64,000 bases of DNA from JACJWR01 sp964474045 (GCA_964474045.1 CAYYRC010000005.1:62001-126000); one strand, 5' to 3'; numbered from the stretch's first letter, positions 14,707 to 24,451 are shown. Numbers and translations are program-made. Notes: generated from the letters alone by a model not told the origin.

Positions 14707-15974
14707 CGCAGCGTCCAACGGCTGGCAGCGGGACCGCTGCTGCGCGGCAGCGTGGCAGAGATCGTGAACTGCCCGGGCGCATCGACGATCTGCACGCTGC
14801 CACCGTAGACCGCCAGGCGTTGCCGCAGCCCGTCGATGCCGAAGCCACCAGGACCCTGGTCGCGCTCGGAAACCCCGGCTTCGGCGTCAGCGCTCGTGAC
14901 GCTGAGCAACAGGCAGTCGGGCTGGTAGCGAAGCAGCACGACGATGGGCGCGTTGGCGCTGCCGTGCTTGACAGCGTTCGTCAGCGCCTCCTGCACGAAC
15001 CGGAACGCTGCGACATCTCGTCCGGCGTCAAGCTCGTAGACCTCGCCACGCCGTTGCAGCTGCACGCGGTCGGCCACGGTTCCCATGGCCGCGACGAGTT
15101 CGTCGATACCGCCGAGACCCTGCTGTGCCAGGTAGCCCCCGCTGCCTACCGCATCAGGAATGCCGATGTCCGGGCCCTCGCGAAGGATCGACACGAGGGA
15201 GCGCATCTGCGCCAAGGCGTCCCGAGAGGTCGCGGCGATGGTGCCGAGCGCCTCCCGGGCCATTTGCGGATCACTGTCGAAGACCCGCTCCGCACCGGCG
15301 GCCTGCACCGAGACCACCGCCAGCGAGTGCGAGACCACGTCATGGATGTCACCGGCAATCCGCGTGCGTTCGCGTTGGGCGGCCCGCTCAGCGATCAACT
15401 CTCGCTCGCGCTCCGCGATCCGCGTCCGCGCCACGAGTTCCGCCACGTACTCCCGCTGCTTGCGCACCCCGTAACCCCACGCGGCTCCTGCCGAGAGCGT
15501 GGCCAGCATCAGCGCAGCCAGCAGGAACCCGGTGCCTGCCAAGATGGGCAGCACGAAACCGAGGACCAGCGCAGCCGCGATGACACCTCGGCGCAGCGCA
15601 GGTCGGTTTTCGTACGCCGCTACGGCGAAGACGGCCAGCGGCAGCAGGACCAGGGCCGCGGTGGTGGCTGCGATCTGTGATCCGCGAGTGAGGATGTCCA
15701 AACTCGCCGCCAACACGCAGACCACGGCGAACGGCATTGGCCGCGTGCGCCGCTTCCAGCCGGTGACGAGCCCGGCGACCAAGACGGCCAGCCCCACCGA
15801 CAGGAACGCCGCCCGGGTGCCGAGCGGGGAGTCCTGGCGGCCGCCGGACAGGGTGCCCGCGAGTCGCGCGAGGGCCAGCAACGTGACGGACCCCAGGACA
15901 ACCACGTCCGCAGCCGCGCGGACCACCCGTGAGCCCATCACACCTGCCGCCGGGGATGAGGAACGCCGCGCCAC
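14703..15974 (-). CDS. NarL-system sensor histidine kinase, multi-helix membrane type
   Basis: 423 aa from GTG 15974. About five membrane helices in residues 15-165 and no large external sensor domain, then a charged coiled segment (about 170-205) with many E/R. HisKA_3 His211 lies in R-I-A-G-D-I-H-D-V-V-S-H-S-L. The HATPase domain shows F-V-Q-E-A-L-T-N-A-V-K-H and G-P-G-G-F-G-I-D-G-L. The short loops suggest sensing within the membrane or of a transporter, as in DesK/LiaS-like kinases. It lies 26 bp after cydB, with a -10-like TACCAT in that gap, so it may be read with cydAB or separately. Confidence 0.9.
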   Translation of the reverse strand: MARRSSSPAAGVMGSRVVRAAADVVVLGSVTLLALARLAGTLSGGRQDSPLGTRAAFLSVGLAVLVAGLVTGWKRRTRPMPFAVVCVLAASLDILTRGSQIAATTAALVLLPLAVFAVAAYENRPALRRGVIAAALVLGFVLPILAGTGFLLAALMLATLSAGAAWGYGVRKQREYVAELVARTRIAERERELIAERAAQRERTRIAGDIHDVVSHSLAVVSVQAAGAERVFDSDPQMAREALGTIAATSRDALAQMRSLVSILREGPDIGIPDAVGSGGYLAQQGLGGIDELVAAMGTVADRVQLQRRGEVYELDAGRDVAAFRFVQEALTNAVKHGSANAPIVVLLRYQPDCLLLSVTSADAEAGVSERDQGPGGFGIDGLRQRLAVYGGSVQIVDAPGQFTISATLPRSSGPAASRWTLR

Positions 15975-15981
15975 CCGACCG

Positions 15982-15987
15982 ATGGTA
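15982..15987 (-). promoter_or_regulatory. Putative -10 (TACCAT), leaderless histidine kinase
   Basis: Minus-strand TACCAT ends 7 nt before the GTG at 15974, within the 25-bp cydB-kinase gap. Confidence 0.4.
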
Positions 15988-15999
15988 GGCGCGGATCCC

Positions 16000-17085
<1,086 letters not shown>

Positions 17086-17115
17086 GATCCTTTTCCCTGG
17101 TCTCTGCGCGGCGGC

Positions 17116-18540
17116 CTAGTAGGTGACCGACAGCTGCTTGGCGTCGCTGTCGATGTCGTAGGGATCGGCGGCGACCTCCTCCGGCGGCCCGATCTTGATC
17201 GCGCGGATCATCAGGCCGATCTCGATGATCGCCAGGATCGCGTAGAGCAGCGTGAAGACCGTGACGGTCGTGATCACCTGCCCGGTCGAGATTCCTGGCG
17301 AGACCCCCGACTGCGTCTGCATCAGACCGAACACCACCCACGGCTGGCGGCCCATCTCGGTGAAGATCCAGCCGGCGCTGATGCCGAAGATCGCCGCGAA
17401 CGGCATGGCGATCGCCGCCCACTTGAACCACTTGCCCTTGGGCATCCGGCCCTTGCGCGTCGCCCAGAGCGCGTAGATGGCGAACAGGAACGCCAGGCCG
17501 CCCAGACCGATCATGATCCGGAAGCCCCAGTAGGCCACCGGGATGTTGGGCTTGTAGTCGCCCGGGCCGTAGGTCTGCTGGTACTGCTCCTGCAGGTTGT
17601 TGATCCCGGGCACCTCGCCGTTGAGGGTGTGGGTTGCCAGCAGCGACAGGCCGTGGGGGATGTCGATGCTGAACAGCGGCTCGGAGCCGTCGAGCGTGCC
17701 GATGGTGAAGATCGAGAACGGAGCGGGGGCCGAGGTCTCGTACAGCGCCTCGGCGCTCGCCATCTTCATCGGCTGCTGCTTGAACATCAGCACCGCCTGC
17801 GAGTCGCCCGTCCAGCCCACCAGCAGGAACGCCACGACCGTGGTGATCATGCCCAGCTTCATCGTGCTGCGCGCCATGTCGGTGCTCTTGCCCTTGAGCA
17901 GCAAGTACGCCGAGACGCCGGCGACGAACGCCCCGGAGGCCAAGAAACAAGAGGTGATGACGTGTCCGAAGGTGACCAGCGTCGTGTTCTGGAACAGCAG
18001 CTGACCGAAGTCCGTCATCTCGGCGCGGTTGGTCGCCGGGTTGAACTCATAGCCCACCGGGTGCTGCATGAACGAGTTGGCGGCCAGGATGAAGTAGGCC
18101 GACAGCACCGTGCCGATGGCGGCCAGCCAGATGGTGGCGAGGTGTACCTTCTTCGGCAGGCGGTCCCAACCGAAGATCCACAGGCCGAGGAAGGTCGACT
18201 CCAGGAAGAAGGCGAGGAGACCCTCGACGGCCAGCGGCGCCCCGAACACGTCCCCGACGAAGCGCGAGTAGTCCGACCAGTTCATCCCGAACTGGAACTC
18301 CTGCACGATGCCGGTGACAACCCCCATGGCGAAGTTGATGAGGAAGAGCTTCCCGAAGAACTTCGTGGCTTTGAGGTACTTGTCCTTGCCGGTCCGCACC
18401 CAGGCCGTCTGCATTCCGGCCACCAGGAACGCTGTGCCGATCGTGATGGGCACGAAGAGGAAGTGGTAGACGGTCGTGATGCCGAACTGCCAGCGGGACA
18501 GCATGAGCGGGTCGAGAGCGACCAGATCGAGACCATTCAT
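17116..18540 (-). CDS. cydA: Cytochrome bd oxidase subunit I
   Basis: 474 aa. N-terminal R-W-Q-F-G-I-T-T-V-Y-H-F contains His26, the equivalent of the heme b595/d-region ligand. The F-G-H-V-I-T-S-C-F-L-A-S-G helix carries the heme b558 histidine, and K-M-A-S-A-E-A the methionine ligand side. G-W-I-F-T-E-M-G-R-Q-P-W is the signature of the family. The Q-loop is short, as in actinobacterial and Firmicute enzymes. Upstream lie a perfect DevR/DosR box and a weaker one, so it is probably induced at low oxygen or by NO. First gene of the long minus-strand array. Confidence 0.96.
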   Translation of the reverse strand: MNGLDLVALDPLMLSRWQFGITTVYHFLFVPITIGTAFLVAGMQTAWVRTGKDKYLKATKFFGKLFLINFAMGVVTGIVQEFQFGMNWSDYSRFVGDVFGAPLAVEGLLAFFLESTFLGLWIFGWDRLPKKVHLATIWLAAIGTVLSAYFILAANSFMQHPVGYEFNPATNRAEMTDFGQLLFQNTTLVTFGHVITSCFLASGAFVAGVSAYLLLKGKSTDMARSTMKLGMITTVVAFLLVGWTGDSQAVLMFKQQPMKMASAEALYETSAPAPFSIFTIGTLDGSEPLFSIDIPHGLSLLATHTLNGEVPGINNLQEQYQQTYGPGDYKPNIPVAYWGFRIMIGLGGLAFLFAIYALWATRKGRMPKGKWFKWAAIAMPFAAIFGISAGWIFTEMGRQPWVVFGLMQTQSGVSPGISTGQVITTVTVFTLLYAILAIIEIGLMIRAIKIGPPEEVAADPYDIDSDAKQLSVTY

Positions 18541-18597
18541 AGCCCTATGTTGGCGGTACTTGGGTCCTTCTGTTCACGGAAAAAGACCCGGCTCTGG

Positions 18598-18634
18598 GGG
18601 TATTTCGGCCCCTTTTGTTCGGGACTAAAGTCCC
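18598..18634. promoter_or_regulatory. DevR/DosR box pair in the cydA/phosphatase divergent promoter
   Basis: GGGACTAAAGTCCC at 18621-18634 is a perfect palindrome and equals the core of the published DosR consensus GGGACTWWAGTCCC; the flank TTC on the left also fits. A weaker copy, GGGTATTTCGGCCC (18598-18611), lies 23 bp away, about two helical turns. The strong box is 80-94 bp upstream of the cydA start and about 85 bp from the divergent phosphatase start. Confidence 0.82.
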
Positions 18635-18703
18635 TATCGGGCGCCGAGCGGCCGATCCCGGGGTGGCCGCGCGACAACGAACCCATCGGCGGCCGCCGAA
18701 GCC

Positions 18704-18709
18704 TAGAGT
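18704..18709 (+). promoter_or_regulatory. Putative -10 (TAGAGT), leaderless phosphatase gene
   Basis: TAGAGT ends 7 nt before GTG 18717. It overlaps the alternative GTG at 18708, which favours 18717 as the true start. Confidence 0.5.
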
Positions 18710-18716
18710 GACTTAC

Positions 18717-20285
18717 GTGACGCTACGAGCCACCGGACGGCTCGTCGTCGTCACCGTCGCCTTGCTCTACCTGGCGCTTGCGCTGGGGGTGGCGATCAGC
18801 TTTCGCGACGTGGCGGCGGCGCGGGCGCGCATGACCGAGCAACTGCAGCCAGCACAGGACGCAGTCGCAGAGGCGCTGGTGTCCAGCGCCGACATGGAGC
18901 GCAGCCTGCTCGCATGCGCCCGTGACGGGGACCGCAGCACGCTGGCGCCCTTCGTGCTCGGCCGGTCCTACAGCGGCCGCGCCCTGGACCGCATCGGGGC
19001 CGGCATCGCCGACGGCGGCCTCGAACGCTTGCGCCCGCTCTACGAGCAGGCCGTGGCGGAACGGGAGTCATGGCTGGCAGACGCCGCGGCGCCCCTGGTT
19101 GCGGCAGTGCAGAGCGGCGACGCGGCGACAGTGGATCGGCTGACCACACCGGCGGGCGGGCCGGAGCGCTATGCCTTCGGCAAGCTCCGCACGGACCTGC
19201 GCCTCATCCAGTACGAGATCGGCCGGCTCATCGCAGCTGACACCGCCGTGGTCACCGCCGCCAATCGCCGGCTCACCTGGGCGCTCGTCGTCACCGCCCT
19301 GGCGGTCGGCGCCCTGGCAGTGGGCGGCTACGCATTGCTGCAGCAACGGGTCCTCCGTCCACTGGCCGACTTGGGCGGCCAGTTGCGTCACCTGGCCGGC
19401 GAGAACGACACGGCAACGCCCCTGGTGCCGCACGGGCCGCCCGAGATCGCCGCCGTCGCGCGCGACGCCGAACGGCTGCGCCAGCATCTGGTCGGCCAGA
19501 TCGACGTGGCAGCGCAGGCCAATGAGGCCCTGGTCGACGAACGGCCGCTGGTTGCGGCGCTCGGCTCCTACCTGCAGGGGGTTCCTGCCGACATCCAGCT
19601 ACCGGGCTTCGCCGCTGGCGTCGCGGCTGTGACCGCCGCCGGAGTGCTCAGCGGGGACTGGTGGGGTGTGGTGCCCGCCAGCGCGGGCCGACCGCCGCTG
19701 CTGGTACTCGGCGACGCCAGCGGGCACGACCTGCGCGCCGGCGCGGTGGCCGCGCGGTTCAAGGCCGCCCTGGTCGCGTCGCTGACCTCGGGCCACGAGC
19801 CGACTGAAGCCCTGGCGACCGCAGTCGCAGGCCTCGCAGATGAACCCGGCTGCTTCGTGTCGTGTGTCGTGCTCATCGCAGCGCCAGACGGGCTGAGCTA
19901 CGTCAACGCGGGGCACTGCCCGCCCCTCGTGGTGAGAGGGGAGGCAGCGCCTGCCGCCGACGTTGCTGCGGCACAGCTCGCCCCCACCGGTCCGATCGTG
20001 AGCATGCTGGGTGGGACCTGGACGCAGACCACGATCGACGTGGCGCCCGGCGAGGCCGTCGTCCTGTTCACCGACGGCCTGGTCGAGGCGCGCGGCGCCG
20101 GCGGCTTGGAGCTCGGCTGGGAACCGATCGCGGCATGGTCGGCGCAACTGCTGCACGAGAGCGCCGATGACGCCCCGGCGGAGCGGGCGCAGTACCTGGC
20201 GGCGGGCCTGCTGGACCGCGCCCGGGCCGCCGCTCCCGAACTGCGCCGCGACGATGTCACGGTGATCGCGCTGCTGCGGACCTAG
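18717..20285 (+). CDS. Membrane SpoIIE/PP2C-type serine phosphatase with HAMP linker
   Basis: 522 aa from GTG 18717. A membrane helix near residues 5-30, an external alpha-helical sensor region (about 35-185), a second helix around 195-220, then a HAMP-like segment. The SpoIIE phosphatase domain has S-G-D-W-W-G-V, L-G-D-A-S-G-H-D (metal-binding Asp), Y-V-N-A-G-H-C-P-P and L-F-T-D-G-L-V-E-A-R. Such proteins dephosphorylate anti-anti-sigma factors in partner-switching control. No STAS or RsbW partner is adjacent. It shares its promoter region, including the DevR box, with cydA. Its stop is shared with the convergent aminotransferase (CTAG). Confidence 0.88.
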   Translation: MTLRATGRLVVVTVALLYLALALGVAISFRDVAAARARMTEQLQPAQDAVAEALVSSADMERSLLACARDGDRSTLAPFVLGRSYSGRALDRIGAGIADGGLERLRPLYEQAVAERESWLADAAAPLVAAVQSGDAATVDRLTTPAGGPERYAFGKLRTDLRLIQYEIGRLIAADTAVVTAANRRLTWALVVTALAVGALAVGGYALLQQRVLRPLADLGGQLRHLAGENDTATPLVPHGPPEIAAVARDAERLRQHLVGQIDVAAQANEALVDERPLVAALGSYLQGVPADIQLPGFAAGVAAVTAAGVLSGDWWGVVPASAGRPPLLVLGDASGHDLRAGAVAARFKAALVASLTSGHEPTEALATAVAGLADEPGCFVSCVVLIAAPDGLSYVNAGHCPPLVVRGEAAPAADVAAAQLAPTGPIVSMLGGTWTQTTIDVAPGEAVVLFTDGLVEARGAGGLELGWEPIAAWSAQLLHESADDAPAERAQYLAAGLLDRARAAAPELRRDDVTVIALLRT

Positions 20286-21646
20286 CGGCCGACCAGCTCG
20301 GCGACCGCCGCATCGAACAACTCGGTGTGCCGGTCGACATCCTGGGCGCTGGTCGCCGGGCTCATCAGGGCCATGTTGTGGAAAGGGGTGATGAGCACAT
20401 CGCGGTTGCTGGTGTACAGGTGCAGGAACTCCTCCAGCTCAGCGTCCCCGGCCGCCGCTGCCTGGGTCCCGGTGCGCGGCGCTGGTGCGGCGAAACGGTA
20501 CTCCGCGCGAGCTCCGAGCTGGCTGACCGACCAGTTCACGCCGTAGCTATCGATGACCCGGCGCGTGCCCTCGGCGAAGCGGCCGCCCAGGTCGATCATG
20601 GGGCCGAACGCATCGTCGGTCAGCACCTCACCCAGCGTCGCGCGCATCGCCGCAGTGCTCAGGGCGTTGCCCGCCAGCGTGCCGCCAACGCCGCCGACGT
20701 CCACGATGTCCGCATCGTCTGATCGCAACACGGCTTCTGCCAGGGCTTCGGTGATGCCATAGGCGCCGGAAGGCACGCCGCCGCCGATGGACTTGCCGAT
20801 CACGAAGATGTCCGGCTGCAGGTCCCAGGCCGCCGTGCAGCCACCGGGTCCGGCGCTGAACGTGTGCGTCTCATCGATGAGCAGCAGCGCTCCGTATTGC
20901 GTGCACAACTCGCGCAAACCGGCCAGGAAGCCCGGCTCGGGCAGCACGATGCCGATGTTCGTCAGGGCCGGCTCGGTGATGAGCACGGCGACATCCCCGT
21001 GCGCCAGCGCCCGCTCGACCGAGTCCAGGTCGTTGAACTCCGCCGCTCGGGTGGTGGCCGACACCCCCACCTGGGGTCCCACGCTGCCGGGGCGATCAAG
21101 GGTCTGGCCCGTGGCGGGGTCAAGCACGGCGAAGGTCTCGTCAACCGTGCCGTGGTACCCGTACGAGAACGCCAGGACCTTCGGCCGCCCGGTCACCAGC
21201 CGGGCTAGCCGGAGCGCCCACCGGTTGGCATCGGTGGCGCTGAGCGTGAAGGACCACTTGGGAAGGCGGAACCGCCGCGTCAGCTCGGCGCCCACCCACT
21301 CGGCGTCCTCGGTCGGCAGCATGGTGGTGATGCCGCCGAGCTCGCCCGCCCGGCGGGCCAGGGCCGCCACCGTCGGCGCCGGCGAATGGCCGGCCATCGC
21401 CGCGGTGTCGCCCAGCGAGAAATCAACATAGGTGTGGCCATCCACGTCGGTGATCCGGTTGCCCCCGGCGCCGGCCAGGTAGAGCGGGAACCCGCCGGAC
21501 CACTTGTTCATCCAGGTCATCGGCACGCGTCCGAAGAGGTGGTCGGCGCGGTCGTACAGCGCACGACTCGCCGGGTTCCGCTGGGCGTGGTTGCTGCGCT
21601 CACGCGCGAGCAGCTCGGTCAGGCGCGCGCTGTCGATGGTCGTCAC
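20282..21646 (-). CDS. Class III PLP-dependent aminotransferase
   Basis: 454 aa from GTG 21646 with GGGAG upstream; the frame runs further up into the previous gene. Fold-type I, class III features: D-V-D-G-H-T-Y-V-D-F-S-L-G-D near residue 70, Y-G-Y-H-G-T-V-D-E, L-L-I-D-E-T-H-T (PLP-binding Asp), and the Schiff-base Lys in F-V-I-G-K-S-I-G-G-G. Close in style to proteins labelled aspartate aminotransferase family or glutamate-1-semialdehyde-aminomutase-like, but it is not a clear HemL. The amino donor and product are unknown. It follows the reductase gene by 13 bp, so the two probably act together. Confidence 0.82.
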   Translation of the reverse strand: MTTIDSARLTELLARERSNHAQRNPASRALYDRADHLFGRVPMTWMNKWSGGFPLYLAGAGGNRITDVDGHTYVDFSLGDTAAMAGHSPAPTVAALARRAGELGGITTMLPTEDAEWVGAELTRRFRLPKWSFTLSATDANRWALRLARLVTGRPKVLAFSYGYHGTVDETFAVLDPATGQTLDRPGSVGPQVGVSATTRAAEFNDLDSVERALAHGDVAVLITEPALTNIGIVLPEPGFLAGLRELCTQYGALLLIDETHTFSAGPGGCTAAWDLQPDIFVIGKSIGGGVPSGAYGITEALAEAVLRSDDADIVDVGGVGGTLAGNALSTAAMRATLGEVLTDDAFGPMIDLGGRFAEGTRRVIDSYGVNWSVSQLGARAEYRFAAPAPRTGTQAAAAGDAELEEFLHLYTSNRDVLITPFHNMALMSPATSAQDVDRHTELFDAAVAELVGR

Positions 21647-21659
21647 CGCTGGCTCCCGG

Positions 21660-22385
21660 TCAGTCGCGGGTGGTGGGGTCGGAGGCGGGACCGGCCGGGG
21701 TGACCGCCGCAGTGCCATCGGGCATCGCGATGGCCATCGTGAAGGCCGGGGTGCCCAGAGCCGTCATGGTCCGCACCCACAGCGCCAGGTACATCTCCTG
21801 GCCGCGGGCGCCGGAGAGTGAACCCAGGTCGACGATGCTCGCCCACCCCAGGTCGCGCAGCAGGTCGACGACGACCGCCTTGGCCGCCGGGTCATCGCCG
21901 CTCACGAACATCGTGGCGCCCGGGGGCGGGGACACCATCACCCCGGCGTTGACGGTGTTGAGGGACTTGACCACCGAGGAGCCCGGGAGCTCCCGGGCGA
22001 TCTGCTCCGCGAGCGAGTCGTCGTTGCAGACGCTGAGCGTCGGCGGGAACCCGGCGCTGAAGTCCAGTGGGTTGGCGACGTCCAGCACGACTTTCCCGTC
22101 CAGGGCGGCCGGGCCGGCCGCCCGCAGCGCCGACAGGCTGGCGGCGCCGCTGGTCGCGTTGACGACGACGTCCGCAGCGGCAGCGGCCGCCGCCAGCGAC
22201 AGCAACGCGATGCCCTGCGCCTTGATGACCTCCCCGATGGTGGGCGCGGCCGGCGCCTCCCCGACGGGCCGGACCGAGGTGGCCTGCGGATCGCGGGTGC
22301 CCATGACCACCTGGTGGCCGCTACCGGACCAGCCGGCCGCCAGGGTTCGACCCACGACACCGGTACCGAGGATGGCGAGCTTCAT
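21660..22385 (-). CDS. NADPH-dependent F420 reductase-like (NpdG) protein
   Basis: 241 aa. Starts M-K-L-A-I-L-G-T-G-V-V-G, a Rossmann dinucleotide-binding loop, followed by G-H-Q-V-V-M-G-T-R-D, the phosphate-binding arginine region expected for NADP. D-V-V-V-N-A-T-S-G and V-L-D-V-A-N-P-L-D-F and the late V-V-K-S-L-N-T-V-N are typical of the F420:NADP oxidoreductase / YqgE-like reductase group. It may use F420 or another substrate; family members include several uncharacterised NADP oxidoreductases. First gene of a two-gene unit with the aminotransferase. Confidence 0.78.
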   Translation of the reverse strand: MKLAILGTGVVGRTLAAGWSGSGHQVVMGTRDPQATSVRPVGEAPAAPTIGEVIKAQGIALLSLAAAAAAADVVVNATSGAASLSALRAAGPAALDGKVVLDVANPLDFSAGFPPTLSVCNDDSLAEQIARELPGSSVVKSLNTVNAGVMVSPPPGATMFVSGDDPAAKAVVVDLLRDLGWASIVDLGSLSGARGQEMYLALWVRTMTALGTPAFTMAIAMPDGTAAVTPAGPASDPTTRD

Positions 22386-22450
22386 GAGGACCTCCAGCTT
22401 GGCGACGACCTCATCCGATCATGCCGCGGGTGCGCATGCCAAGGTGGCGG

Positions 22451-22612
22451 CTACAGCGGCCCTTCCCCCACCAACCCGACCCCGGACGGCGAAGGGGGCG
22501 GGGTCAGCACCACCGCCGCGGCGCCGGACAGCGCCCATCCATCGAGGGTGGGACGGATGAGCAGTGCTCCCAGCATGGTGTCCCGGAAGGGCGGGCGTTG
22601 CGGATTGCGCAT
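22451..22612 (-). CDS. Possible 53-aa protein between dnaB and the reductase gene
   Basis: ATG at 22612 is preceded by AGGAG with an 8-nt spacing, a better ribosome binding site than most in this window. The product begins MRNPQRPPFRDTMLGALLIR, has a hydrophobic stretch A-L-S-G-A-A-A-V-V-L, and ends in a Pro/Gly-rich tail. No family recognised. It lies about 60 bp downstream of dnaB on the same strand. The third-position GC pattern cannot decide it; it may be a chance ORF. Confidence 0.4.
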   Translation of the reverse strand: MRNPQRPPFRDTMLGALLIRPTLDGWALSGAAAVVLTPPPSPSGVGLVGEGPL

Positions 22613-22671
22613 GGTGATGACTCCTATGGCGTGAATGAGGCTGAAGGGGCGGACACGGGAACTCCTGTGGG

Positions 22672-24060
22672 CTAACCGCGGGCGAGGTCGATGAAGCGGC
22701 TGTAGTGGCCCTGGAACGCGACTGGCACGACGCCTGTCGCGCCGTTGCGGTGCTTGGCGACGATGAAGTCGGCCTCGCCGGCGCGCGGCGACTCCGGCTC
22801 GTAGACGTCCTCGCGGTGCAGCAGGATCACGATGTCCGCGTCCTGCTCGATCGACCCGGACTCGCGCAGGTCCGAGACCATCGGCTTCTTGTCTTGGCGC
22901 TGCTCTGGCCCGCGGTTGAGCTGGCTGATGGCCACCACCGGCACCTCCAGCTCCTTGGCCAGCAGCTTCATCGAGCGCGAGAACTCGCTGACCTCCTGCT
23001 GGCGGCTCTCGACCTTGCGACCGCTGGACATCAGCTGGAGGTAGTCGATGACCACCAGCTTGAGGTCGTGCTGCTGCTTGAGCCGACGGCACTTCGCGCG
23101 GATCTCCATCATCGACAGGTTGGGCGAGTCGTCGATGAACATCGGCGCATCGGCCAGGCGACCCATCTGCACGGCCAGCTTCTGCCAGTCGGACTCGGAC
23201 ATCGTGCCGCCGCGCATGTGCTGCAGCGAGATCCCTGCCTCGGCGCTCAGCAGGCGCATGACGATCTCGTTCCGGCTCATCTCGAGCGAGAAGATGGCGC
23301 TCGTCAGCTTGTGCTTGATGCTGGCGCAGCGGGCCAGGTCCAGGCCGACCGTGGACTTACCCATGGCGGGTCTCGCAGCCACCACGATCATCTGCCCCGG
23401 GTGCAGTCCGTGGGTCATGGCGTCCAGGTCGGTGTAGCCCGTCGGAACGCCGGCGAGGCCGCCGCCGCGACGGCTGATCGACTCGAGCTCCTCAAAGGCA
23501 CCATGCATGAGCGTGCCGAGGGGCTGGTAGTCGTCGGCGGTCCGGTCGTTGACGACGTCGAAGACCTCGGCCTGCGCCCGGTTGACGATGGCCTCGACGT
23601 CGCCCTGCGCGGCGTAGCCAGCCTGCGCGATGCGTGTGCCGGCCTCGACCAGGCGGCGCAGAATGGCCTTCTCCTGCACGATCTCGGCGTAGTAGCCGGC
23701 GTTGGCGGCGGTGGGGACCTTCGCCGTCAGCGTGTGCAGGTAGGCCGCGCCGCCCACGCGCTGCAGGTCCCCGGCGCGCTGCAGAGCCGCGGCCAGGGTG
23801 ACGGCGTCCACCGGCTCGCCGCCGCCGTAGAGCGACAGCACCGCGTCGAAGATCGTCTGGTGTGCCGGCTGGTAGAAGTCGGCGGTACGCAGCACCTCGA
23901 CCACGTCGGCGATGGCGTCCTTGCTCATCAACATGCCGCCGAGCACCGACTGCTCGGCCAGGGCATCGTTGGGCGGGACCCGGTCCAACGGCACGGAGCT
24001 GGGAGGCGCCTCGTAGGCCGCCCCGTGCCCTGGTGACTCGGACATATCGATGACGCTCAT
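22672..24060 (-). CDS. dnaB: Replicative DNA helicase DnaB
   Basis: 462 aa. N-terminal DnaB domain (P-N-D-A-L-A-E-Q-S-V-L-G-G-M), linker, and a RecA-like motor with Walker A A-R-P-A-M-G-K-S-T near 228-236. Also I-F-S-L-E-M-S, L-V-V-I-D-Y-L-Q-L-M (Walker B) and the arginine-finger region S-D-L-R-E-S-G-S-I-E-Q-D-A-D. It unwinds the fork as a hexamer; the loader is probably DciA, encoded near gyrB. No intein, unlike several actinobacterial dnaB genes. It is separated from the ribosomal-protein operon by a terminator and a 450-bp region rich in DnaA boxes. Confidence 0.97.
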   Translation of the reverse strand: MSVIDMSESPGHGAAYEAPPSSVPLDRVPPNDALAEQSVLGGMLMSKDAIADVVEVLRTADFYQPAHQTIFDAVLSLYGGGEPVDAVTLAAALQRAGDLQRVGGAAYLHTLTAKVPTAANAGYYAEIVQEKAILRRLVEAGTRIAQAGYAAQGDVEAIVNRAQAEVFDVVNDRTADDYQPLGTLMHGAFEELESISRRGGGLAGVPTGYTDLDAMTHGLHPGQMIVVAARPAMGKSTVGLDLARCASIKHKLTSAIFSLEMSRNEIVMRLLSAEAGISLQHMRGGTMSESDWQKLAVQMGRLADAPMFIDDSPNLSMMEIRAKCRRLKQQHDLKLVVIDYLQLMSSGRKVESRQQEVSEFSRSMKLLAKELEVPVVAISQLNRGPEQRQDKKPMVSDLRESGSIEQDADIVILLHREDVYEPESPRAGEADFIVAKHRNGATGVVPVAFQGHYSRFIDLARG

Positions 24061-24095
24061 CGGTCCCCTTCGCTCAGTTCTGCTGGCGTTGCCGC

Positions 24096-24124
24096 TGCTG
24101 GAGTTGGTGGTGCTGGAGTTGGTG
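24096..24124. repeat. Short tandem repeat upstream of dnaB
   Basis: TGCTGGAGTTGGTG occurs at 24096-24109 and 24111-24124 (period 15), flanked by further CTGCTGG words. It lies in the presumed dnaB leader; no function assigned. Confidence 0.7.
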
Positions 24125-24234
24125 CTGCTGGTAACTCCCGTTGCTGGTTCGACCCGCAGCCAGGACTACCCGGCGGGTCCGACACAACGTGCTGAGGCGA
24201 TTCTGGGCGGCGGCGCGACGGACCGGAACCACTC

Positions 24235-24451
24235 CTGGGATAACCGTCCACCATGTGAGACGCAGTTGTGGACAACGGTGTGGACGACGCGCCTCGGGAC
24301 CAGCCCATTCCCGTGATAAGCCGTGCAGAAGATGTGGACAACTCCTGGGGACATAGCGCACATTCGCCTCAGGATCTAACTCTGACCAGGGACTTCACTT
24401 CCCACATGGTGGGGACCGAGATTCCTCTGCGGGCGCGTCGGGTTATCCCCA
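24235..24451. promoter_or_regulatory. Cluster of DnaA boxes upstream of dnaB
   Basis: TGTGGACAA (the actinobacterial box TTGTCCACA read on the other strand) occurs perfectly at 24267-24275 and 24333-24341. TGTGGACGA at 24279-24287 and TTATCCCCA at 24443-24451 each differ by one base from a box. A weaker one lies at 24235-24243. The whole 24061-24572 interval (512 bp) holds no convincing gene. Confidence 0.6.

Noticed and set aside
18708..20285. Start of the SpoIIE phosphatase at GTG 18708 or at TTG 18615
   Set aside because: TTG 18615 lies beside the DevR box and its frame looks non-coding; GTG 18708 overlaps the -10-like TAGAGT that fits GTG 18717.
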